From assembly GCA_037389465.1 (NCBI GenBank), contig JAZARR010000154.1:3224001-3288000 (forward strand): 64,000 bases of DNA, written 5' to 3'. The notes beneath the pieces were generated by a model, which saw only the letters and a list, made by a program, of their open reading frames with translations, was not told the DNA's origin and made no database searches. Origin of the DNA: Baylisascaris procyonis (Eukaryota > Nematoda > Chromadorea > Rhabditida > Ascarididae). The position numbers were made by a program, and so were the translations under genes. Shown one piece after another: positions 1-12,636 of this stretch (within the stretch, counting starts at the first letter, position 1; each line of letters starts with the position of its first letter).

Positions 1-169
1 CTAAACAATAATTACTCAAATAACAAGGTTAACAAGCAACATAAAGTAAAGATTGCCAAGAAATCACTTTCAGATATCGAAGTCGTTGAGTGCAGACATG
101 AACATGACGGCAAGATACCGAAGCAAAAAGCATCCGTTCAACAAATCAAGCGAGTGACAACGGGCAAAC

Positions 170-3100
170 CTGTTCGGCATCACGCCTCGTTTTGTAAGTG
201 AAGTAGGCGGTGACTGGCTTTCCTTTACCAGCGGCCGCGAAATCCATATCCACAAGCTCACCGAAATGCTCCATATGAACAATGAGGTCATTTTCACAAT
301 CGACCGTAAAACCTCGAACCGCCACCACCCTTGGACGATTGTCGAGTGCCTGAAAGGAAACACGGATGTATTAACCACTTTATGTTTCAAAAGCTGTTGA
401 ATAGCTGAATTCACCAGCAAGTCTTGCAGCTTCTAAACCTAATTTCATAAATATCCACCCACTATTTCGTCTTCGAAAGAAATAGTATTACATAAGGACT
501 ATTTTAGAAACTGCTTTGCACCTCATGCAAACGACCAAACCAACCTGATGCAAGTAAAAAAGGACGAAAGAATTCCTTATTCACTAAATAACTGAAATGT
601 CAATCGATCATTCGCTGAAGCGATCAAGCGATAAACATTGAGCAAATGCAAGCACTCAGGTCCAATTACAGACAATATTATGCATCGCAATCATTGAATT
701 TATTTAACTCGTATTCGGTTCGCCGAACTCGTAGAAAACTTAAAAGCACATTAAACGCTAATCATCCCAGCTTCCAACCACAAACCAGGTATACAGCGCC
801 ATCAGCAGTAAACCTGATGGATTTATTAACCTCTTCGATTACTCTAAATTAAGGATATCACTTATATTCCATATTGTTCGATGTGATCATCCTACATAGT
901 GAAAGCAATCAGCTAAATATCCTCTCAATGCAAAGGAAGAGACACATGAGCTAAGTGAAACGTAAACAAATAAGAAGAAACACCAGCAAGGCATATTTTT
1001 AAAGCTCAAGATTTGCATGTGACGTCGATACTTTAACTTCACGAGGCAAGAAAACATAGGTAACAAAGGGCAAACCTGCGTTGAATCAAGATGACGTAAC
1101 TTTTTGGGAGCACTCACAGTATCTGCCTGATATCCATCGCCAGATGCTGCAACATTTCTCAGCCTTAGATTACCGTAACAAATGCCTCATCCATATGAAA
1201 CACTACCACTTACTGACTGATACAGAGAGGGTCACCAAGATCTTTTGCAAATACACACCAGCTGAACTTTTAATCCCCACTAATGCACACTAAATTTGTT
1301 TTCGTCTGTGACGTGCAAGATACGGTCATTCCTCACCCCCCTTTGGCTGCGAAAAGCTCACTCCCTCTGCTCCCCTCCCCCACTTCATACTTTCAACCGT
1401 CATGAAACACGCTACAGTCGCAGTCCTACTATCACCTCCAAAGCCAAGTGAACTGATCTGCAAAGCAATCTAACGAACTGTAATGACCGATCATCGATTT
1501 CCTATCAGAGCAAGAAGCATTTCTACAGAGCTAATTAACAGCAAACTTTGATATGCAGTACTCTCGATCAACAACACAATTAAATCGAGCACTTCGATCA
1601 CGCTTAATCGTCTCAAAATTCGACACCTACGACAATTGAAATTAGTCAAGTGAAATTTTTTAGAATTGCTAGTACAGCGCAACTTTTCAAAAACTCCCTC
1701 ATTCAAGCAACATTTCTCATTCGTCACACTCGATCATGGCGGCACTTTTTTCCAACCTGGCATGAGTTTGCAATTATGCGACTAGAAGGAAAATAAATAA
1801 AAAACTCACATGGACCAATAAAAACTTTAAATTACATCGACAAGGCTCGAATTCGCATCTCAACCTAAACACTAAAACCTTTGATGTTAATCAGAAATCA
1901 ACAAAGGGAATAGAATGCTTTGTAAATTACCATCAGAAACAGAACGACTTCTTTTGGAGGCAGTCGTAACGCCGTTTGCATCCACCTCACCTCCCTCGTC
2001 GCCTTTCCCATTCTGTCCATTTGACTCCGAGTTTGCCTTATTCATTGCCAGTAATTTTGCCGATAAATCCTCAAGCTCATTTTTCAGCGCTTTCACCGAT
2101 TCGTCCACTTTTTTGAAAAACTGAAACATTAATCGCACATCACTTATCAACATGAACGCATTGAAGCAATTCCAGGTAAACACTCTCCAAAAGCCTCCAT
2201 CCAGAAATGTGGCTCGTGATAGTAACATGCATATAAAAGCGTTTCACCTTCTACCTCAATATGACGGATCTGCGACAGTGAATGACGTAAAACCCGCGAC
2301 GAATGCAGACAACTAAATCACACTGCTCCCCCCCTCCCCCCCCCCCCCACCAACCAACCAATATTTCTACTTTAAAGAATAGAATAGCTAGCAGAAAGTC
2401 AATAGTTAAAGAACACAACTATAAAAGTGAATGAACCTTAAGTCCAAGAAAGCAGAAGATGGAAAAGGAGACTTAAGTAGTGTGCGGAATCTAACGAGAT
2501 AAACTGAAAATTCAGAAACATAAAATACAGTTCAAATTCAAACAACAAAAGCAAAAAAAAAAAAAAAAACTCACGCTGCATAATTGTTTCTTTTTTTCGG
2601 CGCTTGATGTACTTTGAAGAGTCTTAATGATAAGTTTTTGTTGCTCGAGCTCCTTGGTGAGAAGGGCCGTTTTCCTTCTATGTAAATCCAACAATCGCAT
2701 TTTATTCTCCTTTTCTTGTTTTCGCTTACGGCGCACCTAAAATTATGTCAATCTTGGCTTGTCGGAATTTTCTTGGAAAGTGAAAATGAAATCTACGAGA
2801 AGAAACTTAGCTACCGACAAACACTACAAAAACATTGAGTTGCAACGGTGGCAGAAATGATACGCCAAAATGAACCTCCTTAGACCCCCCCCCCAGAGAT
2901 CACTGAACGGAGCAGAAAACTCTCACCATTACAAATCACATGTGCCTGAAATGAACAACTACTGCCCCGTAAAAGCACCCTTATTCGATTCAAAAACACT
3001 TCATGTGCATTAATTTTATATTGTCAAAATCTATCGAAATGAGGAGAGGCACTGACCGTTCAGACAGCGATAAAACAATCGACAATCCAATCCCCACCCT

Positions 3101-6100
3101 GGATTGCGTCCTTTGCAGCTATTCAAACCCAAATTATTAACCTTGAATGGGTCCCCAAAAATGAATGCAACCAAACGGGACATACCTCAATATATTTCTC
3201 TTTATCAGTGACAGCAGGCGGCACGATGGGGGTCTTAGGGAAAGGCGCAGAAGGTATCGTCTGTGCAGAAGCAGGCTGAGGGGTTATTGTAGGCACCGGT
3301 GCAAGGCTGCCTTGGGAAGATGACGCACGTGGTGGACCACCGATGTGCACAGTCTTTGTTAGAGAGCCTTTCAGCGGATTGTATGTCACTGCCGAACCGC
3401 TCGTTATACCTGGCTGAAATTCAATCACTTAAAGTTGTTTAGTTAGAAACACTTCATATGCCAGACGGCTGGCATAACATACGCTTCTCTCAATTCCACA
3501 CTGTATACACTGTCTTCCGCATTCTCTTCCAGTTTGAGGTACGGCAATAATAGGAAACCTCTAAGGAGAGCAAGACGAATGTTATTGACAGCTAGCTTCC
3601 ATCCCGAGATACACGGATGCCCATCGACTGCTCGTATAAAATGAAATAAAATCGATTCCTCGATCTAATGGCAATAATTAATTCTCCAACTTCGTGTAAA
3701 AGATCGACCGAATAATTAAGAAAGGAAAAAATGACCGAGCATGGGGAACGATCTTTGTTTAGATTATGCTAAACATCTCAATTCCACTTAATAATGCTTG
3801 AATTATAATATAAAACTTGCTGTGTGCGAATACTGCGAGCCTTGAGTGGTGTGCGTTTGTTGGGCATCAGCAGCATGCCAGAAAACCTTTATGAAGCGAT
3901 TGTTAAGGATCGGTGCTGTGCTCTTATAAGCAGCCATTGCCTCTGCACGTGTCGAATACGTAATGAGTGCTGCCTCAAGATCCCCTTCATAGCACACCTG
4001 CAATTATGCACAATGAGAGCAAACTCAATCATCAAAACTATCGCAACATCTGTGAACCCACAAAACTTTTTTGTACTTACGATGACGAAATTCGCTAGTC
4101 GTATCATAACACATTCGGTTAAAATAATAAACGATCTCAATATACATAGCTCTACTCTTTTTTGAAGCTTCAAAAATCCAAAGAAGCCACTCCAATAAGC
4201 AAAGCATGGTCCAGTGTGCATGTTGTTCTTCTGACCCATCCTCTTCCACACTCAATTGCTCACTGACATATTCCCTAGATACTTGAAACAAGATAAGTAT
4301 CAGCAAGTGAAAAGATCATGCCTGTATATTGACGATCTGTCCGAAATTGGCGAAATGTTCGTTCAACTTGGCGATGTTGTTCATCTCAGCAGGGATCTTA
4401 CGCACTTGCAATGTGCGATTATTTGCAACATTTGAGGCAGCAATATTAGCGTTTCCAAATCGATTCATGCCGCCTATCGCCCCACCTCTGCCACGTCGCG
4501 GCATTCCTCCACCGCCCACATTCAGTGTTTGCTTAAAATTACCTCTCTTTAATATTTTATACCACTACGTCACCAATCAGTGATAAGCGATTTCCGAATC
4601 AGAAATCGCAAAAAGTTAAATTTGCATTGATGACAAATCAAATGATTCTGCACAATTAAATAAATCCATCTGATCGTAAGATGCACTTCATCAATAAAAC
4701 GAGTGAACTAATCAACGCTAAACAATTTAATTCTATATAAGAGGGCAAACAAAACTTCCAAAAGAGTCCATCTTCGCAATCGGCTGGACAGTGCTATTAA
4801 ACTTCATCTTAGTTGCCACAATAAGCGTTCTCAGCAAGAGACAAATTTACAGGTGTCTATTTCCCTCACTGAACGATGCTTCTCATCTAAAGTCTAAAAA
4901 CCAAAGAATGGATCACTCTGTTGCTGTTGACAAAATTGATCATATGGAGGGCGATATTCCCTCTCGATCTGTTAGTGCCCTCACCAACCAAAAGAACAAA
5001 TCTGTTAGCTATGAAGAATGCTGATAACAGCACTCTTTTATTCCCCTTAAAGTGAGACATTATTTCGAGCACTGTCTTTTGTATTTAGCCTATATGATTG
5101 ACTTATGACAAAAATGGAATCAATATATTTATTGTGCTCCTTCCCAAAATCAGGAAAGAACAAAGTGAAAAAAACAGAAACCTGAACAACAGGAACTGAA
5201 GGAACAGTCGCAGGCGGTTGAGAGGCTTCGTAAGGGGTGCTAGGTGGATGCACTAGGACAGACGCCGACGCAGATGGCACTGTATACGTGGTTGGATGCC
5301 ACGGTGGGTTTGACAAAAGCGCCGGTATAGGTGGTGGAGGTACTGAAAAGTCTGGAGCCTGTACTGCTGGTGTTACCGCTGCGATCGATGGTGCGCTCAA
5401 CGCCGGCGCTTCCGGATTGTAGCCTGAAATAGCAAGTGACATGATTCGAGCTCCGGATTTTACGCCCCGTACAACTTCAAACTCCGGATTTAAATTCCGA
5501 ATTAAAGCTGTTTATGCCGAAAAATGATTTGTTAAAAGTCCACATTGTTTTTCCACATGCAATTCACAACTGTGCACAAAATCAGCAATTGACACACCTT
5601 CAGAGAGACCAACAGCTGGCGGTGCAGTTGAGTTCGCCACGTAGACATTATCGACGCCAGGTGGTGGCGGGTTCAGTGGCGTATAGCCAGGTGGGGGTAC
5701 CGAAAAGTTGGGTGCAATCTGCGCGACCGGTGCTGCAGGTGCCTTGCCACCATTAGTGACCATCTTTTCGAGTGCGATATCGTCCACAACAACCGGATCG
5801 GGACCGTGATCGTAGATGCATTGATCACCTTTCATGCAATAACCCTTTTCATCATAATCGCGACAGCGTTTCTTCTTACGATCCACTTCAGGAGTCTTCT
5901 CCCGCCTTTAAAAACCTTTCATTACAATAATATGGATATGGACACATAGATTAACTAAAACATTAGCTGAACGTGAGATGCCTATCTGCTGTTCAGCGTT
6001 TAAAAAATGCTCGTAAATCTCAGTTAAAGGCGACCGCGGTTCAATCGTCAGACCGATAACAACTCTGCAACGAAAAGCAAGCAGATATCAACGTGCACGG

Positions 6101-9100
6101 TTGAACCGATAGACTTGCAAGCGTCGGATGCTTGTTGAAGAAACCTTTTAAGCGATGATAAGCTAGATACGCCCTTTCGTAATAAGTCAGATTTAAACAC
6201 ACATATCCCAGAAAAGACTTCATATAAATGCACTGTGGTGTATACAATCTCTCTGAGCTTAATTTGTCGAATACTTTTATACGTAACCCAAAGTCAGTGG
6301 TTTACTGGTCAGCAAGTTGTCATATAGGATTTTTTGTTCACCAGAGAAGAAAACAACGCGTGAGATGAGTGGAAACTGTCTTTTCTCAGTTATTTGCAAA
6401 TGCTAAATTTGGTATTCATTAGTAATATGAATGGAAAGTTGTCTGATATTATGATGATTTTCTTCAGATGTTCTAAAATTCTCAAACTTTTCTGTTTACT
6501 GATTGACTGCAACTTACTTCCTCAAATCAGCAAAGGTTGTCGCTGCCTTTCATGCTGTCGACTAACGGAGGAGAGGGAAGGGCAACGTAAACGACCTGCA
6601 TTATCCCTTTGAAAAACACATCTTTATTATCGGTGGTGGAAAGAGTATGCACTCATATCCTTTTTCCCATCCTCAACTCCCCCGAGAATTCAATGGAATT
6701 TATGCTGAAATTTCTTGCAAAAAGATGCGCAAAATTTTACTTGTAATGTAAATTTTTTCTTTATTATTGCAATGAATTCGGGCTTATGTGTGGGTGACAT
6801 ATGAAATCGTAAAAGGCACAAAACTTCTGCGCAGCAATATACAGCAGAACGATAATAATCCAATTTTAATTTTCTTTCGATCCACTGTTTTTACATGGCT
6901 TATAGAGGTTCTAAAGTGCCAAGAAGAAGAAGGCAAACTTGGTTTACAATCGATCGCTAGAAAGCGGGAATGAATTTTTAGTTGTAAATTGGGATAACCG
7001 GTCGGTCGCGCACGAAAATACACCAAAAGTAAATTAGACAATTCTTCGATGACTTGTGACTAGCATTAATTTTGTTTTTTCTCTCAAACTCATCGATTGC
7101 TTTGACAAGCTGCATTTTGATGGCACGTTTAATACTTCCCCTCTGCCTCGAACACACTCACTGAGCTAATGACAAAAACTTCAACACTCATATGCATCAT
7201 GTCTTCCTTTTCTGGTACGTCCAGGCCAGTCAACACGTTCTAAGCTCCTAATCCTACAACGAAAACTGCATGATAAAAAAAAGCAAACCTCGGTCTTTCA
7301 TATGGCGACCGTGATCGCTTTCGCTCTGCGCGTTCGCTTTTGTAGCGTTCGTTCTGTCTATGTGCAGCCCTTGGAGGCAGAGGTGCCTGGACTCGACGAT
7401 CCGGCCCTCTCTCGGTTCGTTCCGCCCGACGATCCCGTGGCGAACGGCTACGTCGTCGTTCAAACCTTCAACAGCGCTTTCAATATCGAAAATAGAAATG
7501 CTGCCTGTTGCTGGCATATTGCACACAAGCAGCTCATTAAAAATGAAAACAAAATGCTGCGGCTCTTTCGGGAACGCTCATGGCATCATTATGCTGCAAA
7601 ATGCTTTCAATAGCAACTCTTGATTATGGTTGCACATGATCGCCTCTACATTCAACACTGCTAATAAGCATTGAGGCATTCTCCCACAGTGTTCCTTTTC
7701 CCTTCATGAGTCGCAAAACGGAAGTAAACCCACACACCTGCACCAGCACACCGATACCTAATCGGCTCCGATTTCGATTTCAATAGGTTCCTGATAGGAT
7801 CACACTAACGATTCGTAGCTTTCCTTCTCCTAATCTTTATCTTCCATTGAAGCGCTCCAGATTAGCAACACGAAAAGGAAAACCTGCCATTTATGCTTCC
7901 GACTCTCGGAACGCAATTGGTGTAGTCAGCGATATAACTCAAACAGCCATCAAATAATCAAGATTCAAAATGAAGCATGAGTAGTACGGATCTGTGGGCA
8001 AAAGCAATATGCTACGATGCACATAACACTACGGTGATAATCCGATACAAACCTTGAATCGACGTGATCCCTTCTTAGATCGTCACGTGGGGCCGCCGGT
8101 GGCGGTGATATCCTTTTGCGAATGCTTTTCAGTGGTTGAATAGCGGTAGCCTCCGACGGTGGCTTCTTCTCACTTTCTTTTTCGTCCCGCCCCTTCAAAA
8201 CAAAGCTTTTTTTTTTTGAAATAAAACACCAAAATACCAAAAAAATACCAGCCTTTTAAAAACGTTGAAAGGACCACTCAAATTTGGAGAGAGGAGGAAT
8301 GCTCCAAACACACTCAACTGTTCAATAGCTTGCCTTGACAGAAACAACTATTATGTCGAAAAATGGATAATAATTAAATTTTTTCAAAGAAAACGGTAAA
8401 AGTTACTAGCATGGATGAGGTCCACCTTTTATTCGTCATGAAATAAAACAGTGCAGAAGAATACCACTAAATGATAGCTCTCTATGATTGCGCACTTCAG
8501 GAGAATCTAGTGACGGGAAAGACAAACAAAACGAGGATTTGCTGAAGAGGTGTGACGGCTGATAGCCACTCATATGTGCCCTTTGCCGATCGTTCCCAAA
8601 CTTGGCATCTAGCTCAATGGGGCAATCCCCATATATGGGCTATGTCGCGAAGAAATCGATAACATATTTCGCAACACGCCAAAACATAGCAAATGAAGGC
8701 AGAAAAAGAAAAGCCGCATCCTTATGAAGATATAAAGAGACAGTGACAAGTGTTCCCAGCAATTGCATCTTATTTTAATTGATAAGAAAATAGCTGTCAG
8801 CAAGAAACAATGCAGCTGTCTGCTCTTCTCAACTTGAGGCTCAACATTCGAAGCATAGAACGATAAGCAAAAGCTTCAACTAAGCAAGGAAACAATAAAC
8901 TTGTACCACTAAAGTGACTGAGGAGAGTGATTCGGCACAATATTTTACTTTTGGTTGAATTGCCTGTCAAACTTCCGGACACTACCTTGGCCGTTACAAA
9001 CAATAAATCTAACTGTTTTATGCCATCGAAATCATACAACAAATATTTTAGTTCAGTAATCGTAGTAAACCGAATAAAGGCACCTAACCATTCGTCCATT

Positions 9101-12100
9101 CGCTACGTTGTAAGTTCATTCCCTCTCCCCCCTTCCCTCATAACCCCATCATCGGCATTTTTCAGTGCAAAATATGGTAACAAAGTGCGATAAAGGATAA
9201 AATATCATCAAAACTTGATCTAATTTCATGTATGAGCAATTGTATATTTTTTCAAAACCCCCCATAATGTTCACTCGGATTACGATACGAATGAGCGCCG
9301 TGTGCAACCCGCTCATCGCCGAAGACAGAAGCACAAACGCATTGACGGCGTAGCCACATTTTGCACTTCGCATCGATTCTCTTCGATTCGAAAAAAATGC
9401 GTCGAAACGACACAAAAAAGGCAATTCACATTCAACGACAAAGAATGAAATACATTCATATAGGCCGATATTAACATAAAGACACAAATAAAGGCTATAT
9501 AGAACGACTTCAATGCAGTACGAACCTTGCGTTGTTCCTTTTCTTTTTCAGGTAATGCAGCCGATCTTTTCCTTTCCTCCTCCCGAGTATCTCTCTCTTT
9601 CAGTTCTTTCCTTTCGTCAATGTCCTTTTTTTTATTCTCAGTCGATCCACGCGAAAGTGCACTCCCTGAGGGTGCACTTTGTGGCTGCATGGATGACGTA
9701 GTGCTTCCAGGTGGAGGCGTCGGAAGGTATGAGCGATCCTTTATTACCGCGAAGAGTTTTTCGACGAAAGGCCTTGCCTCTACAAAAGTTCACGTTACAA
9801 GCACTGCAACTATAACAAACCAATAAATGGGTTGGAAGCCCGATTCATCTAAAACATGAAGCTCCGATACTTCAACCTCCGAGATGTTTCAGAGGATGGA
9901 GTAGCTAAACTTGCACATTCACTAAAACTCAAATAATAGACGTATTCGTTGAAAATGAGTGCAGTAGAGAAGGAAGGATCGCACGACTGAAGGAAGGATA
10001 AAGATTAAGTGAAGACGCATTCCTAAAATATATAAAAGTAAAAGCATGCTAAAGCATCCCAAATGAAGCTTTACAGGAAAATATGTAAATCTGTGGAGAT
10101 CCATTTGGCAAACCTGTTTTATTTCATTCCTTAAATCTTTTTAAGTTATAGGGGTACACAACAAAGAGGTTCATCTGACCCAGTCATCATATTCGCATAC
10201 GCACCTAATCCTTGTTCTAGACACTTTTCCAATCAGTAATTCCCAGCCAAATGAAAATCTTGATTAATAAATAGCCTTCCCTACTTGATGGAGCTAAACA
10301 TTATGCAGCCTATCAAAGAATGCACTTAGGCGACGAAAACCTACATCACAGCACTCTTGACCATTGGAATTAAGCAAAGCCCTAACATATCGCAAAAACC
10401 AATCCCATTCTTCGCTCATATTTGCATTAAGTCATTGCATACGTCAATGCTGCAACTTTCGACAGCCATTTAATTAACGTTGCACGTCAACTAATGCGAC
10501 AAGCAGCAATATTAACGGCCATTCCATTTTCTCCTCAGTATTACACAGAAAACCACTTAATATTACATAGAGGTTATTTGTCAATCGCTGTGCTATGCGA
10601 TTCAATTCGCTTCGCAATCGCTAAACATTCTTTTCTCAAATGATCTTCGAAAAAAAAAAACACTTTTAAAATATATTTGGGAACAAACATTTTATAAAAA
10701 TATGTTTGGAAACAAGTTTCTCAAAAGTAAGAGGTACACTAAATAAAATGAAGAAAGCAATAGGTGAAGAGGATATGAATTCGGAACCACCAAAGATGCG
10801 AATGCAGCATGAATACGCCTTATAAGGCACAATAAAAACGATTCACTCGTTTATTGGATCGATGGATAGCCGCAGCTTGCAATATTCGTTGGACACAGAT
10901 ATGAGTTGAAAAATTCAGTTGTAATCACAATTCACAAAACAAGTGCCATATTAAATTGTGTACCCCATTATACTTTTTTTTCAAAGGTGATCACATAATT
11001 AAGCAATTTAGGTGCCAATTATGATCGCGATCAATCAATCCCCTCAAATGACCGAGAAAATGCAGGATTCTAAATGTGGACATAGAATGTGAAAGCATTC
11101 AAATAATCTACATTACTTTAAGCAAATGCACCACAATTACGACAAAGTAGACACGCATTTTTTGCGTTATGTTAGTTTTCATAGTCCCAAAAATTGGAAG
11201 TGCTGAAAGAAATCGTTCAGGAAAGGCTGGATTCATTGCGGAGTCCCCCTCCACCCCCCCCTCCACCAATTTGCAGAAGATAGTCGCAGTCGATAGCGAC
11301 TCAGGATCCGAGGATCTCGAAGCAGGTTCGAAGCTTCCCAAAACTAGGAAGTTTTCGAATTTGATCCAATGATCTGAAGTTTTTCTTTTAATGGCCGGCG
11401 TTAGGAAGAAGCTAGTGAAAGCAACTGGGAAGAAGAGGGCAGAAAGAAAACTCGGAAAAGACAATGAGAAAGCGTATACAGATTGCTCTAGACAATGGAA
11501 TATTTTGTAAATAATATGTGATTTCAGGATGCTCGAAATGGTTACTACACATTCCATCATACGTCTATGCATATTCTATTACCTTCCGCAGCAAAAAAAG
11601 GAAGGAAATAAATTTTGTCTCGGTAACGAATAGGTAAAAGGGAAGAAGGAAAAAATAACTTGTCTGTAGGAATACGTCGAGCTGCTCGATGCAGAATTCC
11701 ATGAGTTCAGGCTCAGGTTTATCTTTACGCAGAAGTGCCAGCACATACTTCGCCAACGCAGCCGGTTCTGCATCGCATCTGTAATATCCAATATGAACTC
11801 TTGTTCCCCTAAAACAACTTTACTGAAGTCCATTAATGGTCTCCAATTATCTTCCACATTTTTTCTTCTTAAGCACTTCTATGCATATTTTTTTCTTCCG
11901 CAATGCATTTTGCTCAGCATTCTCCCAATAAGCTAAAACCAAATCCCATATATTCACAGATTGTATTTATTAAAAATGAGAGTGAGCCGAGTCTTAAATC
12001 GATCTGAACATAAGAAGCGATATTCGCCGCACTGTAATTCTTGTCACTGCGTTTCAATTCACTCAATACTACTAATTACCCATCACTGTGGTTGACAATA

Positions 12101-12600
12101 TTAGCTGGTGGAGACAGCTGGAATAATTAAAGAGTTTCCAAAAACACTAAGAATTTCGACTCGAGCTTAACGACCCCAACGGAAAATCGATTTCAACCGA
12201 GACCCTTCCCCCTCCCCAAGTCTCAAAACTTAATAGCGTTCAAACAACTCATTCGGATATCCGCATGTCCCAAAATCCTCTGATACTGATAAATCTTGAT
12301 GGCGATCAGGATGCCTCTTAATTTTTACTATCCATCACCTATTCTTCCCGGTCCTCAAAGCAACAAAGAAAATTAGGAACTGTGCTGTGTCAGTAAAATT
12401 AGTATTGTTAATATTATGAATAAACGTCACATAATGGAATAAAAACAATGAATAATAAGAATCACCTTTATATGAATAGTAATGATAACCAACATAAAAA
12501 AGAATAGAGCAATGAATAAAGTTATGGAGAAAGGCACTCACATTGGAGCCATTTCCTTGGTTAGCCATACACGTAACGCTTCAGGTGCTTCAACAATCAT
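170..12600 (-). CDS. RBM26: RBM26/RBM27-type RNA-binding protein (3' end off window)
   Basis: Nuclear RNA-binding protein family that works in RNA surveillance and 3'-end processing. Exons on the minus strand: 12600-12542, 11778-11660, 9779-9526, 8192-8053, 7465-7289, 5905-5598, 5423-5182, 4531-4322, 3997-3821, 3413-3186, 2736-2575, 2120-1931, 1146-1076, 349-170. Together they give 839 codons with matching phases. Residues 1-85 are the PWI-like domain, with ALAKYVLALLRKDKPEPEL and FVEKLF. Residues about 200-249 are RS-rich. The CCCH finger (C-x8-C-x5-C-x3-H) is at about 263-282. RRM1 is at about 470-545 (LQVRKIP, NNRFIKVFWH), a coiled-coil stretch at about 640-715, and RRM2 starts at about 783 (DNRPRVVAVRGF) and is cut by the left edge. 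The last acceptor, TGTTTAG, ends exactly at position 1. Human RBM26 is about 1,000 residues, so about 50-150 residues are probably missing. The ATG was chosen because MIVEAPEALRVWL matches the family N-terminus. The least certain joins are the 1930-1147 intron and the 3820-3414 intron. Confidence 0.93.
2327..2349. repeat. Poly-C tract in an intron of RBM26
   Basis: A nearly pure cytosine run of about 22 bases, broken by one T. Similar C or G runs of 9 or more bases occur near 2885, 11248, 13223, 33477, 40240, 50932, 58718 and 61477, on both strands and never in an assigned exon. Such runs can form G-quadruplexes and are prone to slippage. Confidence 0.85.
3414..3820 (-). other. Possible second GC-AG intron of the RBM26 gene (donor GCAAGT)
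   Basis: After YSHT the sequence is ACA followed by GCAAGT, the textbook GC-donor consensus. Phase 0 then joins to the strong acceptor GAATTTCAG before PGITSG. The alternative uses GT one codon later (GCA A, then GTTTTA) with a weaker acceptor, CTTTAAG, and adds residues A-M-I-E-F-Q. Both keep the frame, so only transcript data can choose. Confidence 0.5.
3998..4321 (-). other. GC-AG intron within RRM1 of the RBM26 gene
   Basis: The exon ending at 4322 reads ..VNIQ with CAG followed by GCATGA, and the next exon begins GTGTGCTATGAAGG after ATTGCAG. Joined at this point the protein reads IVNIQVCYEGDLEAAL, which follows the conserved RRM strand order of RBM26 (human LVNLQVAYNGDPEGAL, from memory). 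The only GT donor in the right phase is 12 bases upstream and would delete VNIQ. GC donors are a known minor class spliced by the major spliceosome. Confidence 0.8.
11169..11375. other. GC-richer open patch inside RBM26 intron 2
   Basis: Within the 1.9 kb second intron of RBM26 a short stretch is open on both strands. The plus-strand frame (67 codons) has a Ser/Asp/Glu-rich end (DSDSGSEDLEAGSKLPKTRK). The minus-strand frame through the same bases is also open. It contains a poly-C tract. I recognise no domain; it could be an alternative exon, an old insert or chance. Confidence 0.2.
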
Positions 12601-12626
12601 ACCTATACTTTGATGGAACGATCTCA

Positions 12627-12636
12627 ACTGAAATAT
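12627..12636 (-). promoter_or_regulatory. Acceptor-like site 27 nt upstream of the RBM26 ATG
   Basis: Reading the minus strand, AATATTTCAG ends at 12628 and is followed by 27 bases to the start codon. This is either a 5'-UTR intron acceptor or, if the organism is a nematode, a spliced-leader trans-splice site. The sequence does not tell which. Confidence 0.45.

Noticed and set aside
8600..8650. TAGCTCAATGGGGCA, a tRNA D-arm-like word in RBM26 intron 3
   Set aside because: No B box at the expected distance.
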